A stretch of DNA of 24,959 bases from Bacillota bacterium. Lineage in GTDB: Bacteria; Bacillota; Clostridia; Acetivibrionales; DSM-1351. The stretch is from assembly GCA_023436485.1 (NCBI GenBank), contig JAEZIU010000243.1:1-24959 (forward strand). Direction: 5' to 3'. Under the pieces are notes generated by a model. It did not search any database, had not been told where the DNA came from, and saw only the letters and a list, made by a program, of their open reading frames with translations. This document shows, piece by piece, positions 15,517 through 24,400 of this stretch (within the stretch, counting starts at the first letter, position 1; each line of letters starts with the position of its first letter). Both the position numbers and the translations under genes were made by a program.

Positions 15517-15594
15517 ATTTTATTCCTCCTGTTGTTATATATTTTGTTAGCTGTATTTATAAAATTAGATTATATACATTTACACACATTAATG

Positions 15595-15623
15595 AGTATA
15601 TACCCTGATGTGTTACATTTCAA
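15595..15623 (-). promoter_or_regulatory. Predicted promoter upstream of hypC
   Basis: TTGAAA (15623-15618), 17 bases and TATACT (15600-15595) match a sigma-A-type promoter in the hypF-hypC gap, about 79 bases before hypC. A 6-bp inverted repeat ACACAT/ATGTGT (15613-15608 and 15589-15584) brackets the -10 box and could be an operator. It would allow hypCDE and the ABC exporter to be expressed apart from ribF-hypF. Confidence 0.5.
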
Positions 15624-15646
15624 TCTTCAAGAGTTGGAAAGAAGAA

Positions 15647-17989
15647 TCACTGTCTCTTTTGTATCATTTGTGAGATTGCCATTATTGATTGTCCCAACGA
15701 TATTCCTCCATCATTTGCAGGAACCTCGGAATGAACAAAAACCTTAAAGTCTTGTTTTTCCAATAAATCCACTGTTATTTGAAGAAGAGTTACATTTTGG
15801 AATACTCCTCCGCTTAAAACAACGTTATTTAAATCATTTATTTTTCTGATATGCAAACAGCCCTCAAGTACTATATCCGCTATTGTGGAATGAAATCTGG
15901 TTGAGATATACTCTGGACCGTTTCCAGTCAGAATATCCTCAACAATCTGCTTAATAATACAGTTTGTGTTAACTTTAAAGCCTTGTTCTGTATTTTCAAT
16001 ATCTAAACGGTATGGTTCGGTGCAGCATAAATCAGCATAATATTCCAGTTCGATAGCGGCCTGTCCTTCATAGCTGATATCTGTTTTAATACCAAGCAAT
16101 GCCGAAACTGCATCAAAAAAACGACCCATACTTGAAGTAAACGGACTGTTTATTTTCTTTTCCAGCATTTTTAGAATAAAAATTATCTCTTCCTTACTTC
16201 TAGCTTTAAATGCCGGAAGTTTATCAGTAATTTCCATTATGTTTTTAAAAACACCATCCTCTGCGGCATATAAATAACTTAAAGCCATACGCCAAGGATG
16301 TTTTACTGCAGAATCACTTCCCGGCATCATAACATAGTCCAGATGTCCGGCTCTATTGAAACCGTAATAGCCTCCCGTAAAAAACTCTCCGCCCCATATG
16401 TTACCATCCTCACCGTAGCCTGTTCCATCAAAGGAAACTCCTATTACTTCACCTTTCAGCCGGTTCTCTACCATACAAGAAGCAATATGTGCCTTGTGAT
16501 GCTGAAGGGCAATTTTATCAATATCCGGTTGACTAAGTGCATATTGAGATGAATAGTAATTGGGGTGAAGGTCATATGCTATGCATTGGGGTGAAATGTC
16601 AAACAACCGTTTGAAGTGCTCAATCCCATTACGAAAAGCAATATTGGTACTTTCATTTTCTAAATCCCCAATATGATGACTCAAATAAAAGTTCTTGCCT
16701 TTATTCAGGCAAAAAACATTTTTGAGTTCCCCTCCGCAGGCAAGAACCGAAGGTATTTCAACATCTTCGTTCAAATCAAGCAATTCGTGTACATTTATAG
16801 AGACAGGCTTTGGTACATAGCCCCTTGCCCTTCTTATGATGTATTCTTTGTCCTTGAATACTCTGGTTACAGAGTCATCTGTTCTTATATATATTTCCCT
16901 GTTGTTGGTCAGGTAGGCATCTGCAATTCCCTCAAGTCCTTCCATTGCCTCCTCGTCCAGGAAAAAAATAGGTTCACTGCTCAAATTTCCGCTGGTCATA
17001 ACCAAAAGTTCAGGAAAGCCTTCTTCTTCATATAACAGATGATGAACGGGTGTATAGGGCAGCATAACCCCAAGGTACCTGTTAAGATGAGCGATGGCAT
17101 CAGGCAGTATTCCACCATATATTCTTTCAAGTAAAACTATGGGACTTGCAGGTGAATTTAGTAAACTCATTTCAGCAGGGCTGATTGTACAATATTTTTG
17201 AGCTGTCTTGAAATCTTTTGCCATAACCGCAAAAGGTTTGTCATCTCTATGTTTTCTGATTCTGAGTCTTTCAACGGCCTCTTTGTTCAGTCCGTCACAT
17301 GCCAGGTGATATCCGCCTATTCCTTTTACTGCAACAATATAGCCCTTTTTAATCATATCAGCAGTATACCGAATACATTGACTGCTGGTTTTAATTTCCG
17401 GTATCACTTTACCTGTTTCATCGGCAACACTTAGACTAGGGCCGCAATCATGGCAGGAAACGGGCTGTGCATGATACCGTCTGTCAGAAGGTTTTGTATA
17501 CTCCTGTCTGCAAATTTTACACATCTCAAAACAGGCCATAGTAGTCTTATCCCGGTCATAGGGGATATTCTTAATTATGGTAAACCTCGGGCCGCAGTTG
17601 GTACAATTAATAAATGGATACTTATATCTTCTGTCACTTTTATCTTTCATTTCTCTTAGACAATCCCCGCAAGTGGCAACATCCGGTGAAATGAAAACAA
17701 GCCCCTTGGAATTTTTTTGGCTGTGCCGTATCTCAAAATTCCTAAAGCCTTGATATTCTATCTCACTATATTCTATTGATTCAATTAATGATAAAACAGG
17801 TGCACATTTTTTTATTTCATCTATAAAATCAGCCGTCACCTGAAAATCTCCGTCAATCTCTATTATTACGTTACTGTCAGAGTTACCTACCCAACCTTTA
17901 AGACCAAAACTTTCAGCCAGATTAAAAATAAAGGGTCTGAAGCCAACTCCCTGTACAATACCTGTTATGATAATTCTGTAACCTGTCAT
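15647..17989 (-). CDS. hypF: Carbamoyltransferase HypF
   Basis: HypF turns carbamoyl phosphate and ATP into a carbamoyl-adenylate and passes the carbamoyl group to HypE for cyanide-ligand synthesis. The 780 residues contain four regions: an acylphosphatase domain (1-90) with GIVQGVGFRPF (Arg18) and Asn36; two four-cysteine zinc sites (Cys107/110/129/132 and Cys157/160/179/182); a YrdC-like domain (about 200-385); and a Kae1-like domain (about 400-780) with HHKAH and SFDGTGYGEDGNIWGGEF. All landmarks are intact and length is normal. It begins 20 bases after ribF; the best ribosome binding site (TTAGGAGA, over the ribF stop) is about 16 bases from the ATG, farther than usual, so translation may be weak or coupled to ribF. 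Confidence 0.97.
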   Translation of the reverse strand: MTGYRIIITGIVQGVGFRPFIFNLAESFGLKGWVGNSDSNVIIEIDGDFQVTADFIDEIKKCAPVLSLIESIEYSEIEYQGFRNFEIRHSQKNSKGLVFISPDVATCGDCLREMKDKSDRRYKYPFINCTNCGPRFTIIKNIPYDRDKTTMACFEMCKICRQEYTKPSDRRYHAQPVSCHDCGPSLSVADETGKVIPEIKTSSQCIRYTADMIKKGYIVAVKGIGGYHLACDGLNKEAVERLRIRKHRDDKPFAVMAKDFKTAQKYCTISPAEMSLLNSPASPIVLLERIYGGILPDAIAHLNRYLGVMLPYTPVHHLLYEEEGFPELLVMTSGNLSSEPIFFLDEEAMEGLEGIADAYLTNNREIYIRTDDSVTRVFKDKEYIIRRARGYVPKPVSINVHELLDLNEDVEIPSVLACGGELKNVFCLNKGKNFYLSHHIGDLENESTNIAFRNGIEHFKRLFDISPQCIAYDLHPNYYSSQYALSQPDIDKIALQHHKAHIASCMVENRLKGEVIGVSFDGTGYGEDGNIWGGEFFTGGYYGFNRAGHLDYVMMPGSDSAVKHPWRMALSYLYAAEDGVFKNIMEITDKLPAFKARSKEEIIFILKMLEKKINSPFTSSMGRFFDAVSALLGIKTDISYEGQAAIELEYYADLCCTEPYRLDIENTEQGFKVNTNCIIKQIVEDILTGNGPEYISTRFHSTIADIVLEGCLHIRKINDLNNVVLSGGVFQNVTLLQITVDLLEKQDFKVFVHSEVPANDGGISLGQSIMAISQMIQKRQ

Positions 17990-18009
17990 ATATAACTTAA
18001 ATTTATCTC

Positions 18010-18945
18010 CTAACTGACTATGCTCAAGTAATCCTTTGCAACCTTCATGTCCTTTGTTATCTGATTTATCAATTCTTCTACATTGTTAAATTTCTTTTCA
18101 TCACGTATTTTTTTCAAAAAGAATACTTCAATTTTTTCACCGTAAATATCCTGATCAAAGTCCATAATATGAGTTTCAACAGTTTTCTCTCTTACATCCT
18201 CAAAAGTAGGGTTATATCCAACATTTGTCATACTATTGTATAAATGACCGTTTAACAGTGTTTTTGTAATATATACACCATTGTGAGGCAGTACAAGGTA
18301 CTTTTCAGGATGAATATTCGCAGTAGGAAATCCTATTGTATTACCTACACGTCTTCCATTTACAACCTCTGCTATAATTGAATAATTCCTCCCCAACAGT
18401 TTATAAGCTGTTTCAAGATTTCCGTTTATAATAGATTGCCTTATGCTGGTACTGCTTATTATCTCGCTATCACAGGTAATTGGCGGGATAACTACCACCT
18501 TAAACCCATACTTCTTTCCTAACTCCTCCAGTAAAGGTATGTCTCCCCCGCCCTTATAGCCAAATCTGTAGTCATGGCCTGCAACAGCAAGCTTTATATT
18601 CAGCTTGTTTTTAAGAATATTTACAACAAATTCTTCGGGAGACATTCTGGAAAATACTTCATTGAACTCATCAAGATAAAGATAATCTAGGGTAGTTTCA
18701 CTTAAAAGTTCTATTTTCTTAGTTTCTGTAAGTAACAGAGGCGTAATAAGCTTTTTTCTAAGAATATTTTCTGTATGTCTTGTAAAAGTATAAACCACTG
18801 ATGATAGTCCGTTTAGTTTGGATTCTCTTATTAATGTGTTAATAAGAGCCATATGTCCGATATGCAAGCCGTCAAAATTACCAAGACCAACACCGGTATA
18901 GCAACTGAATATATTGTTAGCATCATTTGAATGAATAACCTGCAT
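18010..18945 (-). CDS. ribF: Bifunctional riboflavin kinase / FMN adenylyltransferase RibF
   Basis: RibF phosphorylates riboflavin to FMN and then adenylates FMN to FAD. The N-terminal adenylyltransferase domain shows GLGNFDGLHIGH (20-31, the nucleotidyl-transfer HxGH-type motif) and AGHDYRFGYKGGG. STSIRQSI leads into the C-terminal kinase domain with RRVGNTIGFPTAN and PHNGVY. Length (311) is normal. AAGGAGA lies six bases before the ATG and overlaps the truB stop. Position after truB is the usual Firmicute order. Confidence 0.96.
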   Translation of the reverse strand: MQVIHSNDANNIFSCYTGVGLGNFDGLHIGHMALINTLIRESKLNGLSSVVYTFTRHTENILRKKLITPLLLTETKKIELLSETTLDYLYLDEFNEVFSRMSPEEFVVNILKNKLNIKLAVAGHDYRFGYKGGGDIPLLEELGKKYGFKVVVIPPITCDSEIISSTSIRQSIINGNLETAYKLLGRNYSIIAEVVNGRRVGNTIGFPTANIHPEKYLVLPHNGVYITKTLLNGHLYNSMTNVGYNPTFEDVREKTVETHIMDFDQDIYGEKIEVFFLKKIRDEKKFNNVEELINQITKDMKVAKDYLSIVS

Positions 18946-18956
18946 ATTATGTCTCC

Positions 18957-19895
18957 TTAGTGTTCATCTTTAAAGAACTTTTTTGATTTTAAATATAAAG
19001 TATTTCCCTTTTCAAAAACTTCTCCTAGCCCAAGAAAACTATTATTATCATATACTCTGTAAAAAGTATTTTTATATTTGTTTTTTTCTACTTCCAGCCA
19101 TACTCCGTTATTATACTTGAAAAGTTCTTCCTTGTTTAATTCTATACTCTCATACTCTTCAAATATCTTTTCAACAGGCAATAAATGACCTTCAAGAGAT
19201 TCAGTCTCTGACAGTTGTACTATTTCTTCCATGGTCAAAGCATTATCAAGGTCATATTGTCCTGCTCTCGTTCTTACCAGAAATGACATATGCCCACCGC
19301 AGCCAAGACTCTCTCCAATATCATGGCATAGTGTTCTTATATATGTTCCTTTTGAACAGTGAACATCCAAAAGAACTTTTTTTACTGCAAATTCTTTTGT
19401 AACGCCTTCAGATTCGAATATTGCCTTGTCATCCCAAATTCTGATAACGTCTAAATTAAATATATGAATAGTTCTTGATTCACGTTCTATTGTCTGGCCC
19501 TGTCTGGCCAATTCATAAAGCTTTTTTCCGCCAATCTTTATAGCAGAATACATTGGAGGAAGCTGTTCTATAGTACCCATAAAATTCGTAATTGTTTTTC
19601 TAATTTCATTTTCCGTTACGTCAATGGAATGGGAAGACAAAACCTTACCTGAAGAGTCCTGTGTATCGGTTGAAATCCCCAGAGTGAGTTCCGCACGGTA
19701 AACCTTATCCTTGTCTATCATAAACTCTAAAGCCCTTGTGGCATTACCTATACATAAAGGTAAAACTCCAACTGCCGAAGGATCAAGAGTACCTGCATGC
19801 CCTATCTTTTTTTGACCAGTTATTCTTCTCATATACCCTATCACATCAAAAGATGTCATTCCGGCGGGTTTTAAAACATTTAAAATACCATTCAT
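18957..19895 (-). CDS. truB: tRNA pseudouridine-55 synthase TruB
   Basis: TruB isomerises U55 in the T-loop of nearly all tRNAs to pseudouridine. The catalytic aspartate is Asp38 in KIGHAGTLDPSAVGVLP; the start MNGILNVLKPAGMTSFDVI, PPMYSAIKIGGKKLYELAR and CSKGTYIRTLCHDIG are further family blocks. The 312 residues include a C-terminal PUA-like part. Its ATG stands two bases after the nrnA stop, with GGGG inside the end of nrnA as ribosome binding site, so the two are coupled. Confidence 0.97.
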   Translation of the reverse strand: MNGILNVLKPAGMTSFDVIGYMRRITGQKKIGHAGTLDPSAVGVLPLCIGNATRALEFMIDKDKVYRAELTLGISTDTQDSSGKVLSSHSIDVTENEIRKTITNFMGTIEQLPPMYSAIKIGGKKLYELARQGQTIERESRTIHIFNLDVIRIWDDKAIFESEGVTKEFAVKKVLLDVHCSKGTYIRTLCHDIGESLGCGGHMSFLVRTRAGQYDLDNALTMEEIVQLSETESLEGHLLPVEKIFEEYESIELNKEELFKYNNGVWLEVEKNKYKNTFYRVYDNNSFLGLGEVFEKGNTLYLKSKKFFKDEH

Positions 19896-19897
19896 AT

Positions 19898-20860
19898 TTA
19901 TCCCCGTTTAAGTTTGTTCTTGATAGTGTCGATCAATTGATCTTTAACATCTTCAATACTGCCTTTCATTGTACACCCGGCAGCCCTTTTATGTCCACCG
20001 CCTCCAAAAGCGGCTGCAATCTCAGAAACATCTACGTAGGCTTTTGACCTTAAATTTACACGGATTTCGTTACTACTCTTTTCTTTTATAAGAACGGATA
20101 CTTCCACTGCTTCTATTGACCTTCCTATATTTACAAGTCCGTCGCAGTCTTCATCTTTAGCACCAGTTGACTGTAGAATGTCCTGTGTAATAGCTGTTAC
20201 GGCCAACAAGTCATTTTCATACAGTTCCAAAAGCTCTATTGCTTTCTGAGTAAGTTTAAGCTTTACAAAAGTAGTATTGTCAAATATTTTCTGTGAAAGA
20301 TCAGCAATATCAATACCGGTTGAAAGCAGCTCTGCTGCTGCTCTATGAGTCCCAGCAGTAGTGTTACCGTACTTGAAACCACCTGTATCTGTTGCAATGG
20401 CAGTATAAATGCACTTTGCCATATCCTTATCAATTTCACAATTCATCTCTTTAAGCAGTACGAATATAAGTTCACCGGTTGATGCAGATAAAGCATCAAC
20501 ATGGTTATACTGAGCAAACTTTGTATTTGTAATATGGTGATCAATGTTTATAGTGACCGGAGCTTTGAAGAAGATATCTGCTCTTGATGCAAGTCTCCCT
20601 ACATCACCGGTATCAAGTGCAATATTCAGTGCCATAACCTCATCATTTTCACTGATAAACCCCACAAACTCGATTCCGGGGAGGAATTTGTAGGTATTAG
20701 GTACATTTTCTTCCAAGTACACTATTACCTTTTTGCCGGTTTTCTTTAATGCCAAAGCTAAAGCAAGAGATGAACCTATTGCATCGCCATCAGCAGAGAT
20801 GTGAGGAAAAATAGCTACACTTTCTGCTCTTTCAATTTCCTTTATTAATCCTTTTTCCAT
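19898..20860 (-). CDS. nrnA: DHH/DHHA1 phosphoesterase, NrnA-like (oligoribonuclease / pAp-phosphatase)
   Basis: Members of this family degrade very short RNAs and dephosphorylate 3'-phosphoadenosine 5'-phosphate using two manganese ions. Metal-binding motifs are visible: PHISADGDAIGSS (His20, Asp24, Asp26), LDTGD (Asp83) and INIDHH (DHH at 107-109). The C-terminal DHHA1 substrate-binding motif reads AAFGGGGHKRAAG. Length (320) is normal. Position between rbfA and truB is the common place of nrnA in Firmicutes. GGGGGA lies before the ATG. Some relatives in the same place favour cyclic-dinucleotide breakdown products; exact substrate preference cannot be read from the sequence. Confidence 0.92.
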   Translation of the reverse strand: MEKGLIKEIERAESVAIFPHISADGDAIGSSLALALALKKTGKKVIVYLEENVPNTYKFLPGIEFVGFISENDEVMALNIALDTGDVGRLASRADIFFKAPVTINIDHHITNTKFAQYNHVDALSASTGELIFVLLKEMNCEIDKDMAKCIYTAIATDTGGFKYGNTTAGTHRAAAELLSTGIDIADLSQKIFDNTTFVKLKLTQKAIELLELYENDLLAVTAITQDILQSTGAKDEDCDGLVNIGRSIEAVEVSVLIKEKSSNEIRVNLRSKAYVDVSEIAAAFGGGGHKRAAGCTMKGSIEDVKDQLIDTIKNKLKRG

Positions 20861-20892
20861 TGTTATATCCCCCGATAATTTAATTAAACATG

Positions 20893-21246
20893 TTATTCGG
20901 TAAATTCTTTTTTCGCATCATCAAGAAGCTTATTAATATGAATACCATGTTCAATAGATGTATCAAGTTCAAAATGTATCTCAGGTGTATATCTTAGCTG
21001 CACTCTATGCCCAAGCTCTCGTCTGATGAAACCTGCGGCACTTTTCAAAGCACTAATGGCATTTTTCTTTTGTTCTTCATTTCCTAAAACACTGACAAAT
21101 ACCTTAGCATATCTTAAATCCTTGGTTACAGCGCAGGAAACTATACTAACCATACTTGGAAGTCTCGGATCCTTTATCTCATTTTGTATTATATTGCTTA
21201 TTTCCTTTTTTACTTCTTCTGATATTCTTACTATTCTGTCTGCCAT
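20893..21246 (-). CDS. rbfA: 30S ribosome-binding factor RbfA
   Basis: RbfA is a KH-fold protein that binds immature 30S subunits and helps 16S rRNA 5' end maturation, important in cold. The 117 residues begin MADRIVRISEEVKKEISNII and include IKDPRL, SIVSCAVTKDLRYAKVFVS, RRELGHRVQLRYTPEIHFELD and a GIHINKLL end, all typical. ATG 21246 is chosen because GGAGG lies eight bases upstream; the ATG at 21261 would place that ribosome binding site inside the gene. A small GCCG/CGGC hairpin (21264-21275) lies just before the ribosome binding site. Unlike the usual tight infB-rbfA spacing, 231 bases separate them here, with a hairpin and a promoter-like element. Confidence 0.96.
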   Translation of the reverse strand: MADRIVRISEEVKKEISNIIQNEIKDPRLPSMVSIVSCAVTKDLRYAKVFVSVLGNEEQKKNAISALKSAAGFIRRELGHRVQLRYTPEIHFELDTSIEHGIHINKLLDDAKKEFTE

Positions 21247-21359
21247 ACTATTAGCCTCCATCTGCCGCTATCGGCTGAATATTTTTATAAGACTTCTCCC
21301 TTATTCACATGTAGCGAATAAAGAAGGCTAATCATACAATACTAATGCAATTATTGACA

Positions 21360-21388
21360 TATATACATTGTTAAATACAGAATGTCAA
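21360..21388 (-). promoter_or_regulatory. Predicted promoter of rbfA-nrnA-truB-ribF
   Basis: A perfect -35 TTGACA (21388-21383), a 17-base spacer and TATATA (21365-21360) lie about 114 bases before rbfA. A 7-bp inverted repeat TTGACAT/ATGTCAA (21388-21382 and 21360-21354) encloses the element, its arms covering the -35 box and the bases just after the -10, which is a plausible repressor site. Confidence 0.6.
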
Positions 21389-21416
21389 TTCATATTCAAA
21401 ATTCATTTTAATATGT

Positions 21417-21457
21417 AAATAGGTTGAATTGGATAAACCTCCAACTTCAACCTATTT
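21417..21457 (-). terminator. Hairpin after infB, weak terminator or mRNA 3'-end element
   Basis: AAATAGGTTGAA and TTCAACCTATTT form a perfect 12-bp stem, extended by TTGG/CCAA with one bulged base, 21 bases after the infB stop. The 3' arm ends in TTT followed by ACATATT, a poor T-tract, so termination is likely partial. It may also protect the infB message from 3' decay. Confidence 0.55.
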
Positions 21458-21477
21458 TACTTACAGTACTTTTATTG

Positions 21478-24400
21478 TTATCTCTTTACTTCTTCCATAA
21501 TGAAGGCTTCAATTACATCGCCTTCCTTAATGTCATTGAAACGCTCAACAGATACACCACATTCATAACCTTGAGCAACTTCTTTAACATCATCCTTAAA
21601 CCTCTTGAGAGAAGCAAGCTTACCTTCGTGAATAACAATACCTTCTCTGACAACCCTAACCTCGGAATTTCTCTGTACCTTACCGTCAGTTACATAAGCA
21701 CCTCCGATGGTTCCCACACCTGAAACCTTGAATGTCTGTCTGATTTCAATGTGTCCGAGTACCACTTCCTGATAGGTTGGTTCAAGCATACCATTCATAG
21801 CGGCCTGAACATCTTCTATTGCCTTGTAAATAACGCTGTATAGTCTCATGTCAACTTCTGCATTCTTTGCAGCCTCAGTAACATTCGCACCAGGTCTTAC
21901 ATTAAACCCGATGATTATAGCATTTGAAACCTGAGCCAAAGTTACATCTGTCTCGGTAATTGCACCAACCGCACCATGTATGGTCTTTACTCTTACCTCT
22001 TCATTGCTTAATTTTTCAAGCGACTGTTTTACTGCTTCAACAGAACCTTGAACATCGGCTTTTATAATAATATTTAAATCTTTTACTTTTCCTTCTTTTA
22101 TCTGAGTAAACAGATCTTCAAGAGTAACCTTTGCAGTTGCTTTAAACTGTTGTTCCTTCTGTTTGAACTTACGCTTCTCAACCAGCTGCTTTGCTACCTT
22201 TTCATCAGTTACTGCATAGAATATATCTCCTGCTTCAGGAACCTCGTCCATACCCAGAATTTCAACCGGCATTGAAGGTCCGGCTGCTTTGATTGAATAA
22301 CCTTTGTCACTTGTCATTGCCTTGATTCTACCAAATGTTGAACCTGCAACTAATGAATCTCCGGTTTTCAATGTACCTCTCTGGACAAGAACCGTAGCAA
22401 CAGGTCCTCTTTCCTTATCAAGCTTTGCTTCAATAATTGTACCTTTTGCTTGTCTTTCCGGGTCTGCCTTTAATTCAAGCATATCCGCAGCCAGAAGTAC
22501 CATTTCAAGCAATTGATCTATATTTTCTCTCTTTTTTGCGGAAACAGGAACCATTATTGCATCTCCGCCCCATTCTTCCGCTACAATTCCATACTCTGTA
22601 AGTTCCTGCTTAACTTTGTCAGGATTTGCGCCCGGCTTATCAATCTTGTTTATAGCAACTATAATTGATACATTTGCAGCCTTAGCATGGTTGATTGCTT
22701 CAATTGTCTGAGGCATAACACCATCGTCAGCAGCTACAACGAGTATTGCAATATCTGTTGCCTGAGCTCCTCTGGCACGCATTGCAGTAAACGCTTCGTG
22801 ACCCGGTGTATCCAAGAAGGTTATAAGCCTGTCATTTGCTTTAACCATGTAAGCACCTATGTGCTGTGTAATTCCACCAGCTTCGCTTTCTATAACGTGC
22901 GCACTTCTGATGGCATCAAGCAATGATGTCTTACCATGGTCAACGTGTCCCATAACAACAACAACCGGCGGTCTTGGCTGGAGCTTGGAGTCATCTTGAA
23001 CTTCATCATCATCAAAGAGTATATCCTCTTCGCTTACCTGAATAGCTTTTTCTGTCTTTACTCCATATTCTTCAGCAATTACTGTAGCTGTTTCAAAATC
23101 AACCTCGTTATTAAGCGTTGCCATTACACCATAAGCCATCAATTTCTTGATAATGTCTGTGGAAGTCTTTTTAAGGGACTCAGCCAGATCTTTTACTGTA
23201 AGTGACTCAGGAATGGTTATGGAAGTAAGTACTGCCTTTGGAGGAATGTACTTCTCCTGAATCCTTTCATTTCTTTTATTTCTTTGCTTCTTCTTCTTTC
23301 CATCATCATTATAGAACTCATTAAAAATATAGTCTTCAGAGAGAATTTCAGAAACTCCCTTTTTCTCAATAACTATCTTCTGAGGTCTGAATCTTTGCTT
23401 TGTAGTTGAATTGTTGTTCTTAGGTAATTCTTTCTTTTGCTTTTCTTCCCTCTTAACGCTCTTATCGAAATCTTTACCTTGGAACTCTCTTCTTGCCTCA
23501 TTTCTCTGTGAGTCAAAAGCTTCCTGTGCTACTGAAGCATCAGGCTTCGGAATATCCAGATTTTGTTGTCTGAACTGACCCTGCGGTCTGTCTGATCTCT
23601 GGTTATTATACTGACCCTGTGGTCTGTCTGATCTCTGGTTGTTGTACTGACCCTGCGGTCTGTCTGATCTCTGGTTGTTATACTGACCCAGTGGTCTGTC
23701 TGACCTCTGGTTGTTGTACTGACCCTGTGGTCTGTCTGATCTCTGATTGTTGTACTGACCCTGTGGTCTGTCTGATCTCTGATTGTTGTACTGACCCTGT
23801 GGTCTGTCTGACCTCTGGTTGTTGTACTGTCCCTGTGGTCTGTCTGATCTATGGGTGTTGTATTGACCCTGTGGTCTGTCTGATCTCTGTTTGTTGTACT
23901 GTCCCTGCGGTCTGTCTGACCTCTGGTTGTTGTATTGTCCCTGTGGTCTGTCTGACCTCTGGTTGTTGTACTGTCCCTGTGGTCTGTCTGTTCTTTGTAC
24001 AGGCTTCTCATGTACGGGAACGTTGTTAACAGGTGAACTGTCATTTTGAGTAGCCATCTGTTTTTCAGGGTTACCATGAGATTCTTTATTATCTGATGAA
24101 ACCGCCTCATCCGGCTTCTTAGCCCCACCACTCTGCTGTGGCTTAGTCTCTGGCTGTGCAGATGGTTGAGCACTTTCAGGCTTGCTAATACTTTTTGGCT
24201 CTTCTTTTTTAGCGGCAGCAACCTTATTGTTTAACTGTGCTGATTCCGCATTTGAGCTATCACTTAATACTTTAGATTCAATTCCCTTGTTATCCGCCAC
24301 AATTTTTTCCTCTTTATGAATGTCCTGATTTAATATTTTTGAATTATTTAAACTATCTTCTTTATGTGCAGTTGTTTCCTTTGGCACTACCTTCTGCACT

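Noticed and set aside
23563..23994. Regular 36-bp periodic repeat resembling a CRISPR array
   Set aside because: Units are contiguous without unique spacers and encode an in-frame protein repeat of IF2.
23619..24029. Plus-strand 136-codon frame rich in Cys (MVCLISGCC...)
   Set aside because: It is the antisense of the 36-bp repeats; any frame stays open when the unit is a multiple of three. No ribosome binding site.
23529..24221. Minus-strand 230-codon frame with TDHRDSTTTRGQ-like repeats
   Set aside because: Shifted frame of the same infB repeat tract; the infB frame continues intact through it with known domains on both sides.
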